NCBI RefSeq assembly: GCF_007655005.1
Contig: NZ_SZVW01000004.1
Coordinates: 404,055-468,054 of the forward strand
Length of the DNA: 64,000 bases
Reading direction: 5' to 3'
Source: Streptomyces tibetensis
Lineage (GTDB): Bacteria > Actinomycetota > Actinomycetes > Streptomycetales > Streptomycetaceae
Of this stretch, positions 26,458 through 33,803 are shown one piece after another. How positions within the stretch are numbered: position 1 is the first letter of the stretch; each line of letters starts with the position of its first letter. Both the position numbers and the translations under genes were made by a program. The notes beneath the pieces were generated by a model. That model did no database searches and was not told the DNA's origin. It saw nothing but the letters and a program-made list of their open reading frames with translations.

Positions 26458-26728
26458 CCGACGGCGGGTGCCGCAGCCGGGCGACCCGTGCGAAAGCGCT
26501 GAGGCCGCGCGCCGACGCCTCCGCGCAGGTGTTTTGCCCCACCCGCAACGGGTAGTCGGGGCACGGTTCCGAGTGGGCCGGGCCCGGTGCGCGGCGGGCA
26601 CCGGGCACAGTCGACCGACCGGCCGCACGGCGGCCCCGCGGGGCGGTCGCACCCGGGCCGCCCCTGCCGTGGCCCGCCCCGGAAACCGTCGACGGTGCAA
26701 GCCGCGGTGATCGAAGGAGGCGGTGGTC
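26458..26728. other. Intergenic region before the GAF-ANTAR gene
   Basis: 271 bp, very GC-rich, with no credible gene on either strand. It should hold the GAF-ANTAR promoter, but I see no clear -35/-10 pair. The GAAGGAGG ribosome-binding site is at 26713-26720. Confidence 0.5.
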
Positions 26729-27520
26729 GTGCGGCCCAGGGACGATCCCCGAGACGCTCCCGGCGGCGACCCGGGCCCCGGCCGCGCCGGGGGCGGTGGC
26801 CCGGACCCGGACGGTGCCCGGGCCGCCGACGCGATCGCCAGGGGCGTGCGGGGTGCCGAGCCGGGAGAGGTGCCGGGGCGGCTGTGCGAGGTGGCGGTGG
26901 AACTGCTGCCGGTGATCGGCGCGAGCGTGTCACTGCGCAGCGAGGGCATGCCCGTGCAGCTGAGCGCGAGCAGCGCGCAGGCCGCGCACCTGGCGCAGAT
27001 CCAGGCGACGCTGGGCGACGGCCCCTGCCAGAGCGCGCTGGAGGACGGCGCGCCCGTCCTCGCCTGCGATCTGACCACGGGCCGGGACGCCGGACGCTGG
27101 CCGGTCTTCGCCCAGCAGGCGACGGAGGCCGGGGTGCGGGCGGTGTACGCGGTGCCGCTGGGCAGCGGCGCGATGTGCGTGGGCACGCTCGATCTGTACC
27201 GCGACCGCCCGGGCGGGCTCACCGACCGCCAGCTGCACACGGCCCGGGTCGTGGCCGGTGTCATGACCGTGGCCCTGATGGCACTGCCGCACGGCGACGA
27301 GCCCGATCCCGATACGCAGGACGGGGACGACTGGCTGAGCGGGCTGGCCACCGACCACGACGACATCTACCAGGCCGTCGGCATGATCATGGCGCAGCTC
27401 GGCGTGGGCGCGGACGACGCGCTCGCGCGGCTGCGGGCGGACGCCTTCGCGCACGGGCGTACGGCCGTGGACGTGGCACGGGACGTGATCGCCCACCGCA
27501 CCCGATTCGACCGGCACTGA
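26729..27520 (+). CDS. GAF and ANTAR domain protein (putative RNA-binding antiterminator)
   Basis: 263 residues from the GTG at 26729, 8 nt after GAAGGAGG; the GTG at 26723 is too close to that site. A disordered Gly/Pro/Asp-rich start is followed by a GAF sensor domain (about 45-185) with DGPCQSALEDG and VYAVPLG motifs, and a C-terminal ANTAR domain (about 205-260, IYQAVGMIMAQLGVGADDALARLRADAF). ANTAR domains bind paired hairpins in nascent RNA and prevent termination. This is the usual actinobacterial GAF-ANTAR architecture; its RNA targets are unknown. Confidence 0.88.
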   Translation: MRPRDDPRDAPGGDPGPGRAGGGGPDPDGARAADAIARGVRGAEPGEVPGRLCEVAVELLPVIGASVSLRSEGMPVQLSASSAQAAHLAQIQATLGDGPCQSALEDGAPVLACDLTTGRDAGRWPVFAQQATEAGVRAVYAVPLGSGAMCVGTLDLYRDRPGGLTDRQLHTARVVAGVMTVALMALPHGDEPDPDTQDGDDWLSGLATDHDDIYQAVGMIMAQLGVGADDALARLRADAFAHGRTAVDVARDVIAHRTRFDRH

Positions 27521-27530
27521 ACGCGAAGCA

Positions 27531-27745
27531 GTACGGCGTCGGAGGAGGAGCGCGGCGTCGGAGGAGGAGCGCGGCGTCGGAGGAGGGGCACGGCGTCGCA
27601 GGAGGGTACGGCGTCGGAGGAGGAGCGCGGCGTCGCAGGAGGGTACGGCGTCGGAGGAGGAGCGCGGCGTCGCAGGAGGGTACGGCGTCGGAGGAGGAGC
27701 GCGGCGTCGCAGGAAGGTACGGCGTCGGAGGAAGAGCGCGGCGTC
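27531..27745. repeat. 37-bp composite tandem repeat between convergent genes
   Basis: Alternating 19-bp (GGCGTCGGAGGAGGAGCGC) and 18-bp (GGCGTCGCAGGAGGGTAC) half-units, about five composite copies. It starts 11 bp after the GAF-ANTAR stop, and its last unit contains the stop codon of the convergent lipoprotein gene (27744-27746). It is strongly purine-rich on the + strand. Confidence 0.9.
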
Positions 27746-28535
27746 AGATCTGTGCCCGGCCCTGTTTCCTGATCTCGTTCAGGCGTTGCGCCCCGAGCTG
27801 TGCTGTCTGCTGGGTGACCTCCGCGTACACCTCGTCCAGGCCGGCGTTGGTGAGGGTGATCGCCTCCTCGCCGACGCGGACGGCGGCGAGGTCCATGATG
27901 AGATACGTCAGCTCCCCCTCCTCCGTCTCGCCGGCCAGCATGACCCGCAGCGCCTGCCGGGCATCCCCCACCGGCGGCAGCGGCAGGTCACGGATTTCCA
28001 CGCTCTGGACGCCGCCGCGGGCGGTCGCGGCCGTGAACTCGCCGCACCTGCCGGGCAGCGACCTCATCCAGTCCAGCGCGCGGTCCACGTCCGCCGGGGG
28101 ATGGGCGGCGACCCGGTAGCGCAGCTGGGCGTCGGTGTCACCGTCGTCGAGCGCGGACGTCGCCTGCGGGCCCTTCGGGGTGCCGAAGGGCTCCTCCGTG
28201 TAGAGGACGTCCAGCAGCCGCTGGCACTCCTGGTCCTTCGTGGTCGCCTTGAGCAGCCCGTCCCGCCAGGTCCGCGCGCCCCGGGACGGCGTCCACGGCT
28301 CCCCCAGATCGGCCTCGGTGACCAGCGCAGCCCGGGCCTGCGCCTCGGTGAGGGCCGCTCCGGAACCGGACGGCTGCCCGACGGCGGGGGACGCGCCGGA
28401 TGCGGATGCGGACGGGGAGGCGGAGAACCACCGGGGCCGCGGCTCGCCGTCGACGGCGCAGCCGGCCGTGGCCAGCAGGGCGGTCACGGACAGCGTGGAG
28501 GCGAGGAGGGCACGGGTGGCCGCGGGATGGGTCAT
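27744..28535 (-). CDS. Secreted lipoprotein, unknown function
   Basis: 263 residues. The lipobox is LLATAGC, with Cys near residue 27, followed by a Ser/Pro/Ala linker and a roughly 190-residue soluble domain beginning LTEAQARAALVTEADLGEPW. This type of domain recurs in Streptomyces lipoproteins of unknown role. Two Cys (QECQRLL and GRCGEF) may pair. Its stop codon lies within the tandem-repeat array. Transcribed alone. Confidence 0.8.
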   Translation of the reverse strand: MTHPAATRALLASTLSVTALLATAGCAVDGEPRPRWFSASPSASASGASPAVGQPSGSGAALTEAQARAALVTEADLGEPWTPSRGARTWRDGLLKATTKDQECQRLLDVLYTEEPFGTPKGPQATSALDDGDTDAQLRYRVAAHPPADVDRALDWMRSLPGRCGEFTAATARGGVQSVEIRDLPLPPVGDARQALRVMLAGETEEGELTYLIMDLAAVRVGEEAITLTNAGLDEVYAEVTQQTAQLGAQRLNEIRKQGRAQI

Positions 28536-28862
28536 CGGGGTGCCTCCTGCGGGGGCTCGAGGAGGCGCCTCGGGGCGGGGCCTCTCTCCAAGATCGGGTG
28601 CGTGCTCCTACGGCACCACCGCGGCCGTCCGGCCACCAGCGATACGAGCCGTCCGGGTGAGCGGACCCGGACACCGGCGGCACCCTCGCGGGCCGTCCGG
28701 GATGCCGAGGTACTCCGTGTCGCGGCCCGTGCGTCGGTGGCCCCGCGGACCCCCGGGATGCCGACGCCCTCCGACTCCCGGGGCGGAGCCGCCGTGGGAC
28801 GCGGGGCGGCCCGCCCGAAAAACCGTCGCCCCGCCCCCGGCGCCCCTGTTACGGTCACGCCC
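28536..28862. other. Intergenic region between lipoprotein and thrS leader
   Basis: 327 bp with divergent starts at each end. No coding sequence is supported; a minus-strand reading frame of 120 codons is present but lacks a ribosome-binding site and shows no protein-like composition. A TTACGGT hexamer-like element about 10 bp before the leader ATG could be a -10 box, making the leader nearly leaderless. Confidence 0.4.
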
Positions 28863-28925
28863 ATGCAGCGCGCCCAGTCGTATTCGTCCGCCACGACGAC
28901 GCCGGAGAGTGTCCCGGCGCGCTGA
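28863..28925 (+). CDS. Thr-rich leader peptide upstream of thrS2
   Basis: A 20-residue ORF starting MQRAQSYSS, with three consecutive ACG threonine codons at positions 11-13 (ATTTPES) and a stop 17 bp before a perfect hairpin. The downstream gene is a threonyl-tRNA synthetase. This matches ribosome-mediated attenuation, where stalling on Thr codons when charged tRNA-Thr is low would prevent termination. The peptide itself need not be stable. No strong ribosome-binding site is visible, and a TACGGT element just upstream suggests a near-leaderless start. Confidence 0.6.
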   Translation: MQRAQSYSSATTTPESVPAR

Positions 28926-28942
28926 CAGCTGACCCAGATGTC

Positions 28943-28974
28943 CGAAGCCCCGGGGCGAGTGCCCCGGGGCTTCG
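28943..28974 (+). terminator. Attenuator hairpin before thrS2
   Basis: Perfect 14-bp stem (CGAAGCCCCGGGGC with its complement at 28961-28974) and GAGT loop, between the leader peptide stop (28925) and the thrS2 start (29014). It has no U-tract, so it may act as a pause or Rho-assisted terminator. The position fits a 3:4 attenuator stem. Confidence 0.65.
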
Positions 28975-29013
28975 CCGCGTGGTGCTCGCCTTCCCACCGC
29001 GAGGAGTCACACC

Positions 29014-30234
29014 ATGCACGACCACCGCCGACTCGGCCGTGAACTGGACCTGTTCGACACCGATCCGCTCATGGGCGCGGGGCTGCCGTACTGGCTGCCC
29101 GACGGCGCGATCGTGCGGCACACCCTGGAGGAGTACGTCCGCGACGCGGAACGCCGGGCCGGCTACCGGCACGTGTACTCGCCCGTCCTCGGCAAACGCG
29201 AGCTGTACGAGATCTCCGGGCACTGGGACCACTACGGCGACGACATGTTCCCGCCGATGGACGTGGGCGCCGAGCAGGTCCTGCTGCGCCCCAGCCTGTG
29301 CCCCCACCACGCCCTGATCTACCGCTCCCGCTCCCACAGCTACCGCGAACTACCCTTGCGTATGGCCGAGTTGGGCGGCATGTACCGCTCGGAGCTGTCC
29401 GGCGTCCTCGGCGGTCTGACCCGGGTGCGGGCCATCACCCTCAACGACGCGCACATCTTCTGCACCCTGGAGCAGGCCGTCCAGGAGGCCCGGGCCGCAC
29501 TGGAGCTGATCGGCCGCGCCTACGCCGACCTGGGCATCCGCGCGGCCCGGTACCGGCTGTCCCTGCCGGGAGAGGGCGGCAAGTACGTGGCCGACCCGGA
29601 GCTGTGGCGGCGTGCCACCGCCCTGCTGAGGGAGGTCCTGGACGGCTCCGGCATCGCGTACGAGGCGGCCGAGGGCGAGGCGGCCTTCTACGGCCCCAAG
29701 ATCGACGTGCAGATCACCGACCCGGCCGGCCGGGAGGCCACCCTGTCCACCGTGCAGATCGACTTCCACCAGCCCGAACGCTTCGACCTGCACTACATCG
29801 GCCCCGACGGGGCGAAGCACCGCCCGGTCATGGTGCACCGCAGCGTCATCGGCAGCGTGGAGCGCGCCGTCGCGCACCTCGTCGAGGAGCACGGCGGGGC
29901 CTTCCCGCCGTGGCTGGCGCCGGTGCAACTGGCCGTCCTGCCGGTCGGGGAGGACCAGTTCGGCGCCGCGGACGCGCTGGCCGCACGCGCCCGGGAGCTC
30001 GGTCTGCGCGCCGAGGTCGCCGGCCCCGAGCAGGGCACCCTGGCCGCCCGGATCCGTGCGGCCCGGCTGGTGCCGTACCAGGCGGTGATCGGCGGGCGGG
30101 AGGCCGCCGCCGGCCTCGTGGCCGCGCGCCTGCGCGACGGCCGCCGGCTCGACGCCCTCCCCGCCGCCGAGCTGCTGCGGCGGATCGGCGAGCGCGTCGC
30201 GGCCCGCGGCACCGGTCTGTGGGACCTGCCGTAG
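29014..30234 (+). CDS. thrS2: Short threonyl-tRNA synthetase lacking the editing domains
   Basis: 406 residues, against about 650 for full ThrRS. It begins directly at the class II catalytic core: motif 1 region (LPYWLPDGAIVRHTLEEYV), the zinc-site Cys in LRPSLCPHH, motif 2 (YRELPLRMAELGGMYRSE), motif 3 (GSVERAVAHLVEEH) and a C-terminal anticodon-binding domain from about 305. The TGS and N2 editing domains are absent, so mischarged Ser-tRNA would have to be cleared by another protein. Probably a second copy beside a housekeeping thrS elsewhere, possibly induced by Thr starvation or an inhibitor, as the leader peptide suggests. Start ATG 29014 has GAGGAG upstream. Confidence 0.85.
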   Translation: MHDHRRLGRELDLFDTDPLMGAGLPYWLPDGAIVRHTLEEYVRDAERRAGYRHVYSPVLGKRELYEISGHWDHYGDDMFPPMDVGAEQVLLRPSLCPHHALIYRSRSHSYRELPLRMAELGGMYRSELSGVLGGLTRVRAITLNDAHIFCTLEQAVQEARAALELIGRAYADLGIRAARYRLSLPGEGGKYVADPELWRRATALLREVLDGSGIAYEAAEGEAAFYGPKIDVQITDPAGREATLSTVQIDFHQPERFDLHYIGPDGAKHRPVMVHRSVIGSVERAVAHLVEEHGGAFPPWLAPVQLAVLPVGEDQFGAADALAARARELGLRAEVAGPEQGTLAARIRAARLVPYQAVIGGREAAAGLVAARLRDGRRLDALPAAELLRRIGERVAARGTGLWDLP

Positions 30235-30241
30235 GACGGGC

Positions 30242-30787
30242 TCAGAACGTCCACCGCGTGTGGCTGTAGACCCCGTTGTCGCGGCCGAAACCGTAAGCCG
30301 TGCCCGGGGCCACCGCGAACACGACGACCTCGCCGCTGCGGAACGCGTCCCCGATGCCGTGGAACGTGCCCTCGGGGGAGGTGATGTGCGGCCCGTACTT
30401 CGTCTCGTACGCCGTGATCACCTCCTCCAGCAGCGTGCGGTCGCCGACCGGTTCGGCCGTGCCCTCGACCACGAGGTCGAGCCCGTCGGTGAGGGAGTTC
30501 GCCCCGGTCGTCAGCGCGCAGTGCGCGTCGTGCGCGAGGTTCTTCGCCTTCTGCTCGGTGCGGCCGGTGGAGAAGTAGAGCACGCCGTCGTGCCAGGCGG
30601 CGATGCAGGGCGTGACGTGCAGCCGGCCGTCGGGCCGCACGGTGGACACCCAGAAGATCTCGGCGGTCTCCAACCGCCCCTGTGCCTCGGCCCATGCGGT
30701 GGCGGTGACCTCCGAGGCACCCGGGCGTGGATGGAGGGCGGAGCTGTAGCGGGCGTCGAGCTCGGTCGTCGGCTGCTGTGCGGGCAT
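30242..30787 (-). CDS. Pyridoxamine 5'-phosphate oxidase-family (flavin/F420-type) protein
   Basis: 181 residues from the ATG at 30787 (MPAQQPTTELDARYSS), with GAAGGAG upstream. The split beta-barrel fold is indicated by FWVSTVRPDGRLHVTPCIAAWHDGVLYFSTG and KAKNLAHDAHCALTTG, which form the cofactor site in this superfamily. It may reduce or oxidise small molecules with FMN or F420; the cofactor is not decidable from sequence alone. Convergent with thrS2 (7-bp gap). Confidence 0.83.
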   Translation of the reverse strand: MPAQQPTTELDARYSSALHPRPGASEVTATAWAEAQGRLETAEIFWVSTVRPDGRLHVTPCIAAWHDGVLYFSTGRTEQKAKNLAHDAHCALTTGANSLTDGLDLVVEGTAEPVGDRTLLEEVITAYETKYGPHITSPEGTFHGIGDAFRSGEVVVFAVAPGTAYGFGRDNGVYSHTRWTF

Positions 30788-30909
30788 GGCGGGACTCCTT
30801 CGTCGTCTCCTGCCCGTAACGACCGGCCGACGGGTCCGCAATCATCGGCGCGTCCGTTCGTGTGGCCGGGCGGCACCGGGTCAGTCCGCCGTCCGAGGCC
30901 GGAGCTTGT

Positions 30910-31158
30910 GTGTGGGGGGAGGGGAAGACGTCGTGCAGGACGAACGCGCCGCGTTCGGCGGGGGCATCGACGTGAGCACGACGAGGAAGGCCATGGCGAC
31001 CGACTCGTCGAGGGTGACCCGGTCCGGGGGGTCGGCCGGGGTGCCGTCACCGACCCACTCCGTACGGCCGGGCAGCGGCTCCGGGATCCACTGGCCGACG
31101 TACCGCTCCCGCGGGGCCCGGGCCGAGCCGAGCAGGTCCAGGCAGATCCGGCCGGGCG
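30910..31158 (-). pseudogene. Decayed ECF41 (SigJ-like) sigma factor fragment
   Basis: Reading the minus strand from about 31158 gives ICLDLLGSARAPRERYVGQW, then IPEPLPG and DPPDRVTLDESVAMAFLVVL, matching the linker between sigma-2 and sigma-4 of ECF41 factors. After TSMPP the frame breaks: a one-base shift is needed to continue ERGAFVLHDVFPSP, and the rest of sigma-4 and the SnoaL-like tail are missing. The N-terminal side ends at a tandem-repeat array at 31168. A remnant, not functional. Confidence 0.75.
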
Positions 31159-31167
31159 GGGCGGGAG

Positions 31168-31395
31168 CCCGGAGCGGGCCGTCGTCCGGACTGTGAGGTC
31201 GTCGTCACGGCAGCCCGGAGCGGGCCGTCGTCCGGACTGCGAGGTCGCCGTCACGGCAGCCCGGAGCGGGCCGTCGTCCGGACCGTGGGTCGTCGTCACG
31301 GCAGCCCGGAGCGGGCCGTCGTCCGGACCGTGGGGTCGCCGTCACGGCAGCCCGGAGCGGGCCGTCGCCCAGGCCGTAAGGTCGCTGCCACGGGG
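31168..31395. repeat. 46-bp tandem repeat
   Basis: Five copies of a 45-46-bp unit starting CCCGGAGCGGGCCGTCGTCC at 31168, 31214, 31260, 31305 and 31351. Differences are scattered single substitutions. It replaces the 5' part of the sigma-factor remnant and ends about 50 bp before the nucleoside hydrolase start. Confidence 0.92.
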
Positions 31396-31442
31396 CCGGT
31401 GCCGCGGCACCGGCCCGCGAAGCCACTGGAAGGAGTCCCGCC

Positions 31443-32417
31443 GTGACGGACGGCCAGCGCATCCCGGTGATCATCGACTGCGACACCGGCGTCGACGACG
31501 CCCTCGCCCTGCTGTTCGCCGTACGGCACCCCGCGCTCGACGTGCGGGCGATCACCTGCGTGGCCGGGAACACGGACGTCGACGGCGTCGTACGCAACAC
31601 CCTGACCGTGCTGGAGCAGGCCGGCGCCCCCGACATCCCCGTCGCCCGGGGCGCCGAACGGCCGCTGATCGAGGCTCCCCGCTCGGCTCAGCACGTGCAC
31701 GGGCACGACGGCATGGGCGACCTGGGCCTGCCGGAACCGACCCGCAGGCCCGCCGACGTCGACGCGGTGACACTGCTGCGGCGCGAGATCCTCGCCTCCC
31801 CGCGCCCGGTCACCCTCATCCCCACGGCCCCCCTCACCAACATCGCGCTGCTGCTGCGCACGCATCCGGAGGTGGTCCGGGGCATCGAGCGGATCGTCTT
31901 CATGGGCGGCGCGGCGGCCGTCGGCAACGCCACCCCCGTCGCGGAGTTCAACGTCTGGCACGACCCGGAGGCGGCCGCGATCCTGCTCACCGCCGGGGTG
32001 CCGATCACGATGTACGGGCTGGACGTGTTCACGCGGGTCGTGGTGCCGGCGGCGGACGTGCGGAGGCTGAGCGGGAGCGGCGAGCCCGGGGCGCGGCTGG
32101 CCGGACAGCTGCTCGCCCATCGCCCTGCCCATCCGGACAGCCGCCCCGACGACCCCTCGGAGACGGCCGGTGGTCTCGGTGACGCGGGTGCGGTGTGCGC
32201 GGTCGCCGACCCGGAGGGCCTGACGACCCGCCGCCTCCCGGTGGACGTGTCCCTCGCGCCCGGACCGACGCGCGGCATGACGATCGTGGACCGCAGGCCC
32301 CGGCCGGGCGAGTCGGAACTCCACGAGGGCACGCGCGAACAGCCACTGGTCGACGTCGGGTTGGACGTGGACGTGGAGCGCTACGTGAAGCTGTACCTGG
32401 CGACTGTCGAGGCCTGA
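31443..32417 (+). CDS. Inosine-uridine preferring nucleoside hydrolase
   Basis: 324 residues from the GTG at 31443. The calcium-site signature IIDCDTGVDDALALL (residues 10-24) is intact, and later family motifs include TLIPTAPLTNIALLL, FMGGAA, EFNVWHDPEAA and a second metal-site Asp. It cleaves the N-glycosidic bond of nucleosides for salvage in the cytoplasm. Its stop codon falls inside a 16-bp repeat, and a strong bidirectional hairpin separates it from the convergent surface-protein gene. Confidence 0.92.
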   Translation: MTDGQRIPVIIDCDTGVDDALALLFAVRHPALDVRAITCVAGNTDVDGVVRNTLTVLEQAGAPDIPVARGAERPLIEAPRSAQHVHGHDGMGDLGLPEPTRRPADVDAVTLLRREILASPRPVTLIPTAPLTNIALLLRTHPEVVRGIERIVFMGGAAAVGNATPVAEFNVWHDPEAAAILLTAGVPITMYGLDVFTRVVVPAADVRRLSGSGEPGARLAGQLLAHRPAHPDSRPDDPSETAGGLGDAGAVCAVADPEGLTTRRLPVDVSLAPGPTRGMTIVDRRPRPGESELHEGTREQPLVDVGLDVDVERYVKLYLATVEA

Positions 32418-32455
32418 GAACGCGAGGCCTGAGAACGCGAGGCCTGAGAACGCGA
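32409..32455. repeat. 16-bp tandem repeat over the nucleoside hydrolase stop codon
   Basis: Three copies of GAGGCCTGAGAACGCG. The TGA of the first copy is the stop codon of the nucleoside hydrolase gene. Confidence 0.85.
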
Positions 32456-32497
32456 GAGAGGACGACGCGAAGCATGACAAAGCCCGAAGCATGACAA

Positions 32498-32539
32498 CGC
32501 CCGAGGTGTCGTCGCCGCCGGACGACGGCACCTCGGGCG
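32498..32539. terminator. Long bidirectional hairpin terminator
   Basis: CGCCCGAGGTG pairs with CACCTCGGGCG and, inside, CGTCG pairs with CGACG, giving a 16-17-bp stem with one T-G pair and a short GC loop. It lies between the convergent stops of the nucleoside hydrolase and the LAETG surface protein. Confidence 0.8.
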
Positions 32540-32557
32540 TCTGCGGGGTCTCGCGTG

Positions 32558-33496
32558 CTACGCGCCGCGCTTGGCCGCGCGGCGGCGGGTCACGACGACG
32601 AGGGCCGCGCCGCCCGCCAGCAGGGCCGCCGCACCGAGGGCGATCGGGCCGGTGCTGCTGTCGGCGCCGGTCTCGGCGAGGTCGCCGCCACCGCCGTTCG
32701 GCTTGGGCGCGACGGGCGTCGACTCGGAGGCGCTCGGGGTGGGCGTGTCCGTGCCGGAGGACGGCGGCGTCGAGGGCTCGGCCGGCTCGGACGGCGACGC
32801 CGGAGGCGTGGTCTCCTCGGCCGGCTCGGAGGGGCTCGCGGGCGGCGTGGAGGCGGGCGGCTCGGTCTCCGCCGGCGGCGGGGTGGTGGTGCAGTCCTTC
32901 GTGCCGCCGTTCCAGGCCGCGATCAGCTTGTCCTTGATGACCGGGCGGTCCGGGCCCTTGGGCAGCTCGCCGTGCTCGAAGCCGTCCTTCGCGTCCAGCT
33001 TGCCGTCGAACTTCACCGCGCCGCGGTAGAGGTCGATCTGCCCGAAGCAGCCCTTGTCCGGGATGGCGATGTCGAGCGAGTCGGTGCCGCCCTGCTTGAC
33101 CGTCACCGAGTCGAAGTCGACGAACACCTGCTCGCCGGAGGTCGCGAACGTCGCGCCGTGGGCGAGGTAGGAGGCGAGGGAGGCCGTGCAGGTGGCCGCG
33201 TCCCCGGCGGCGCGGACCGTGATGTGGACCTTGCCGTCCTCGCTCGGCTTCAGGTTCTGGTCGTCGACCTTGACCGAGTCGTAGAAGTTGGTGCCGTCGA
33301 GCGAGAACTGGCAGCGATCGGTGCCGGTCTCCGTGCCCGCGCCCGTGCCGGGCTTGTAGCTGCCGCCGGACGACCAGCCGTCTCCGCCGGGCGCGCCGTG
33401 CGCGAACGCGGTCGTGGCGGAGGCGGCGCAGAGGGCGAGGGCGGCGGCGCTCGTCCCCAGCAGGCGTCGCGCGGTGACACGTCTCGCTATGGACAT
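32558..33496 (-). CDS. LAETG-anchored cell-surface protein
   Basis: 312 residues. A signal peptide (1-32, ending TAFAHG) is followed by a 175-residue folded domain with Cys residues at likely disulfide positions, then a Thr/Pro/Glu-rich stalk (TPPASPSEPAE repeats). The C-terminal sorting signal has LAETG followed by a hydrophobic helix and the basic tail TRRRAAKRGA. This is a class E sortase substrate as found in Streptomyces. It is exported and attached to peptidoglycan. Similar domains occur in chaplin-type or thioester surface proteins, but I see no specific family. The ATG at 33496 is preceded by a weak ribosome-binding site. Confidence 0.88.
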   Translation of the reverse strand: MSIARRVTARRLLGTSAAALALCAASATTAFAHGAPGGDGWSSGGSYKPGTGAGTETGTDRCQFSLDGTNFYDSVKVDDQNLKPSEDGKVHITVRAAGDAATCTASLASYLAHGATFATSGEQVFVDFDSVTVKQGGTDSLDIAIPDKGCFGQIDLYRGAVKFDGKLDAKDGFEHGELPKGPDRPVIKDKLIAAWNGGTKDCTTTPPPAETEPPASTPPASPSEPAEETTPPASPSEPAEPSTPPSSGTDTPTPSASESTPVAPKPNGGGGDLAETGADSSTGPIALGAAALLAGGAALVVVTRRRAAKRGA

Positions 33497-33803
33497 GCGT
33501 ATCCCATTTCTTGGCGTGTGCCGAACCCGGATGACGGCATGCGGGCAGCGCGCGGCTGCCGTGCCGCACCGGGGAGTGAGTGGTCTGAGAAACACTGGGC
33601 CCATTGGTCACATGTGCCTCAGTGGCCCCATGGTGGCGGCGCCGCAGCACACTGTCAACCTGCGATTTTGCAAAGGAAGTTGCGCCACCATCACACTTCC
33701 GTCACAGCAGGAATGGATCACTCCGATCAACGCGATGGTTCTTTTTTCCGGCATTCTGGACAGATTCAATGGTGTCGCCCGTATGCCCTGAGAAGGAGAC
33801 CGC
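33497..33803. other. AT-richer divergent promoter region
   Basis: 307 bp with locally low GC. A TTGACA hexamer lies on the minus strand at 33654-33659, pointing to the surface-protein gene; no clear -10 box was found. On the + strand, TTGCAAAGG and a later TTGCGCC element precede a run of T residues near 33740. These resemble LacI-type half-sites and could regulate the glucosidase. Confidence 0.4.

Noticed and set aside
26313..26555. Small MVTTPQG-repeat protein on the + strand
   Set aside because: The frame is fully accounted for by the 21-bp minisatellite; no start with ribosome-binding site, and both strands remain open because of the repeat.
28532..28894. 120-residue minus-strand ORF before the lipoprotein gene
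   Set aside because: It overlaps the leader peptide region and has shadow-like composition without a ribosome-binding site.
31168..31395. Possible CRISPR array
   Set aside because: Repeats are directly abutting with no variable spacers, and no cas genes are near; this is a tandem repeat.
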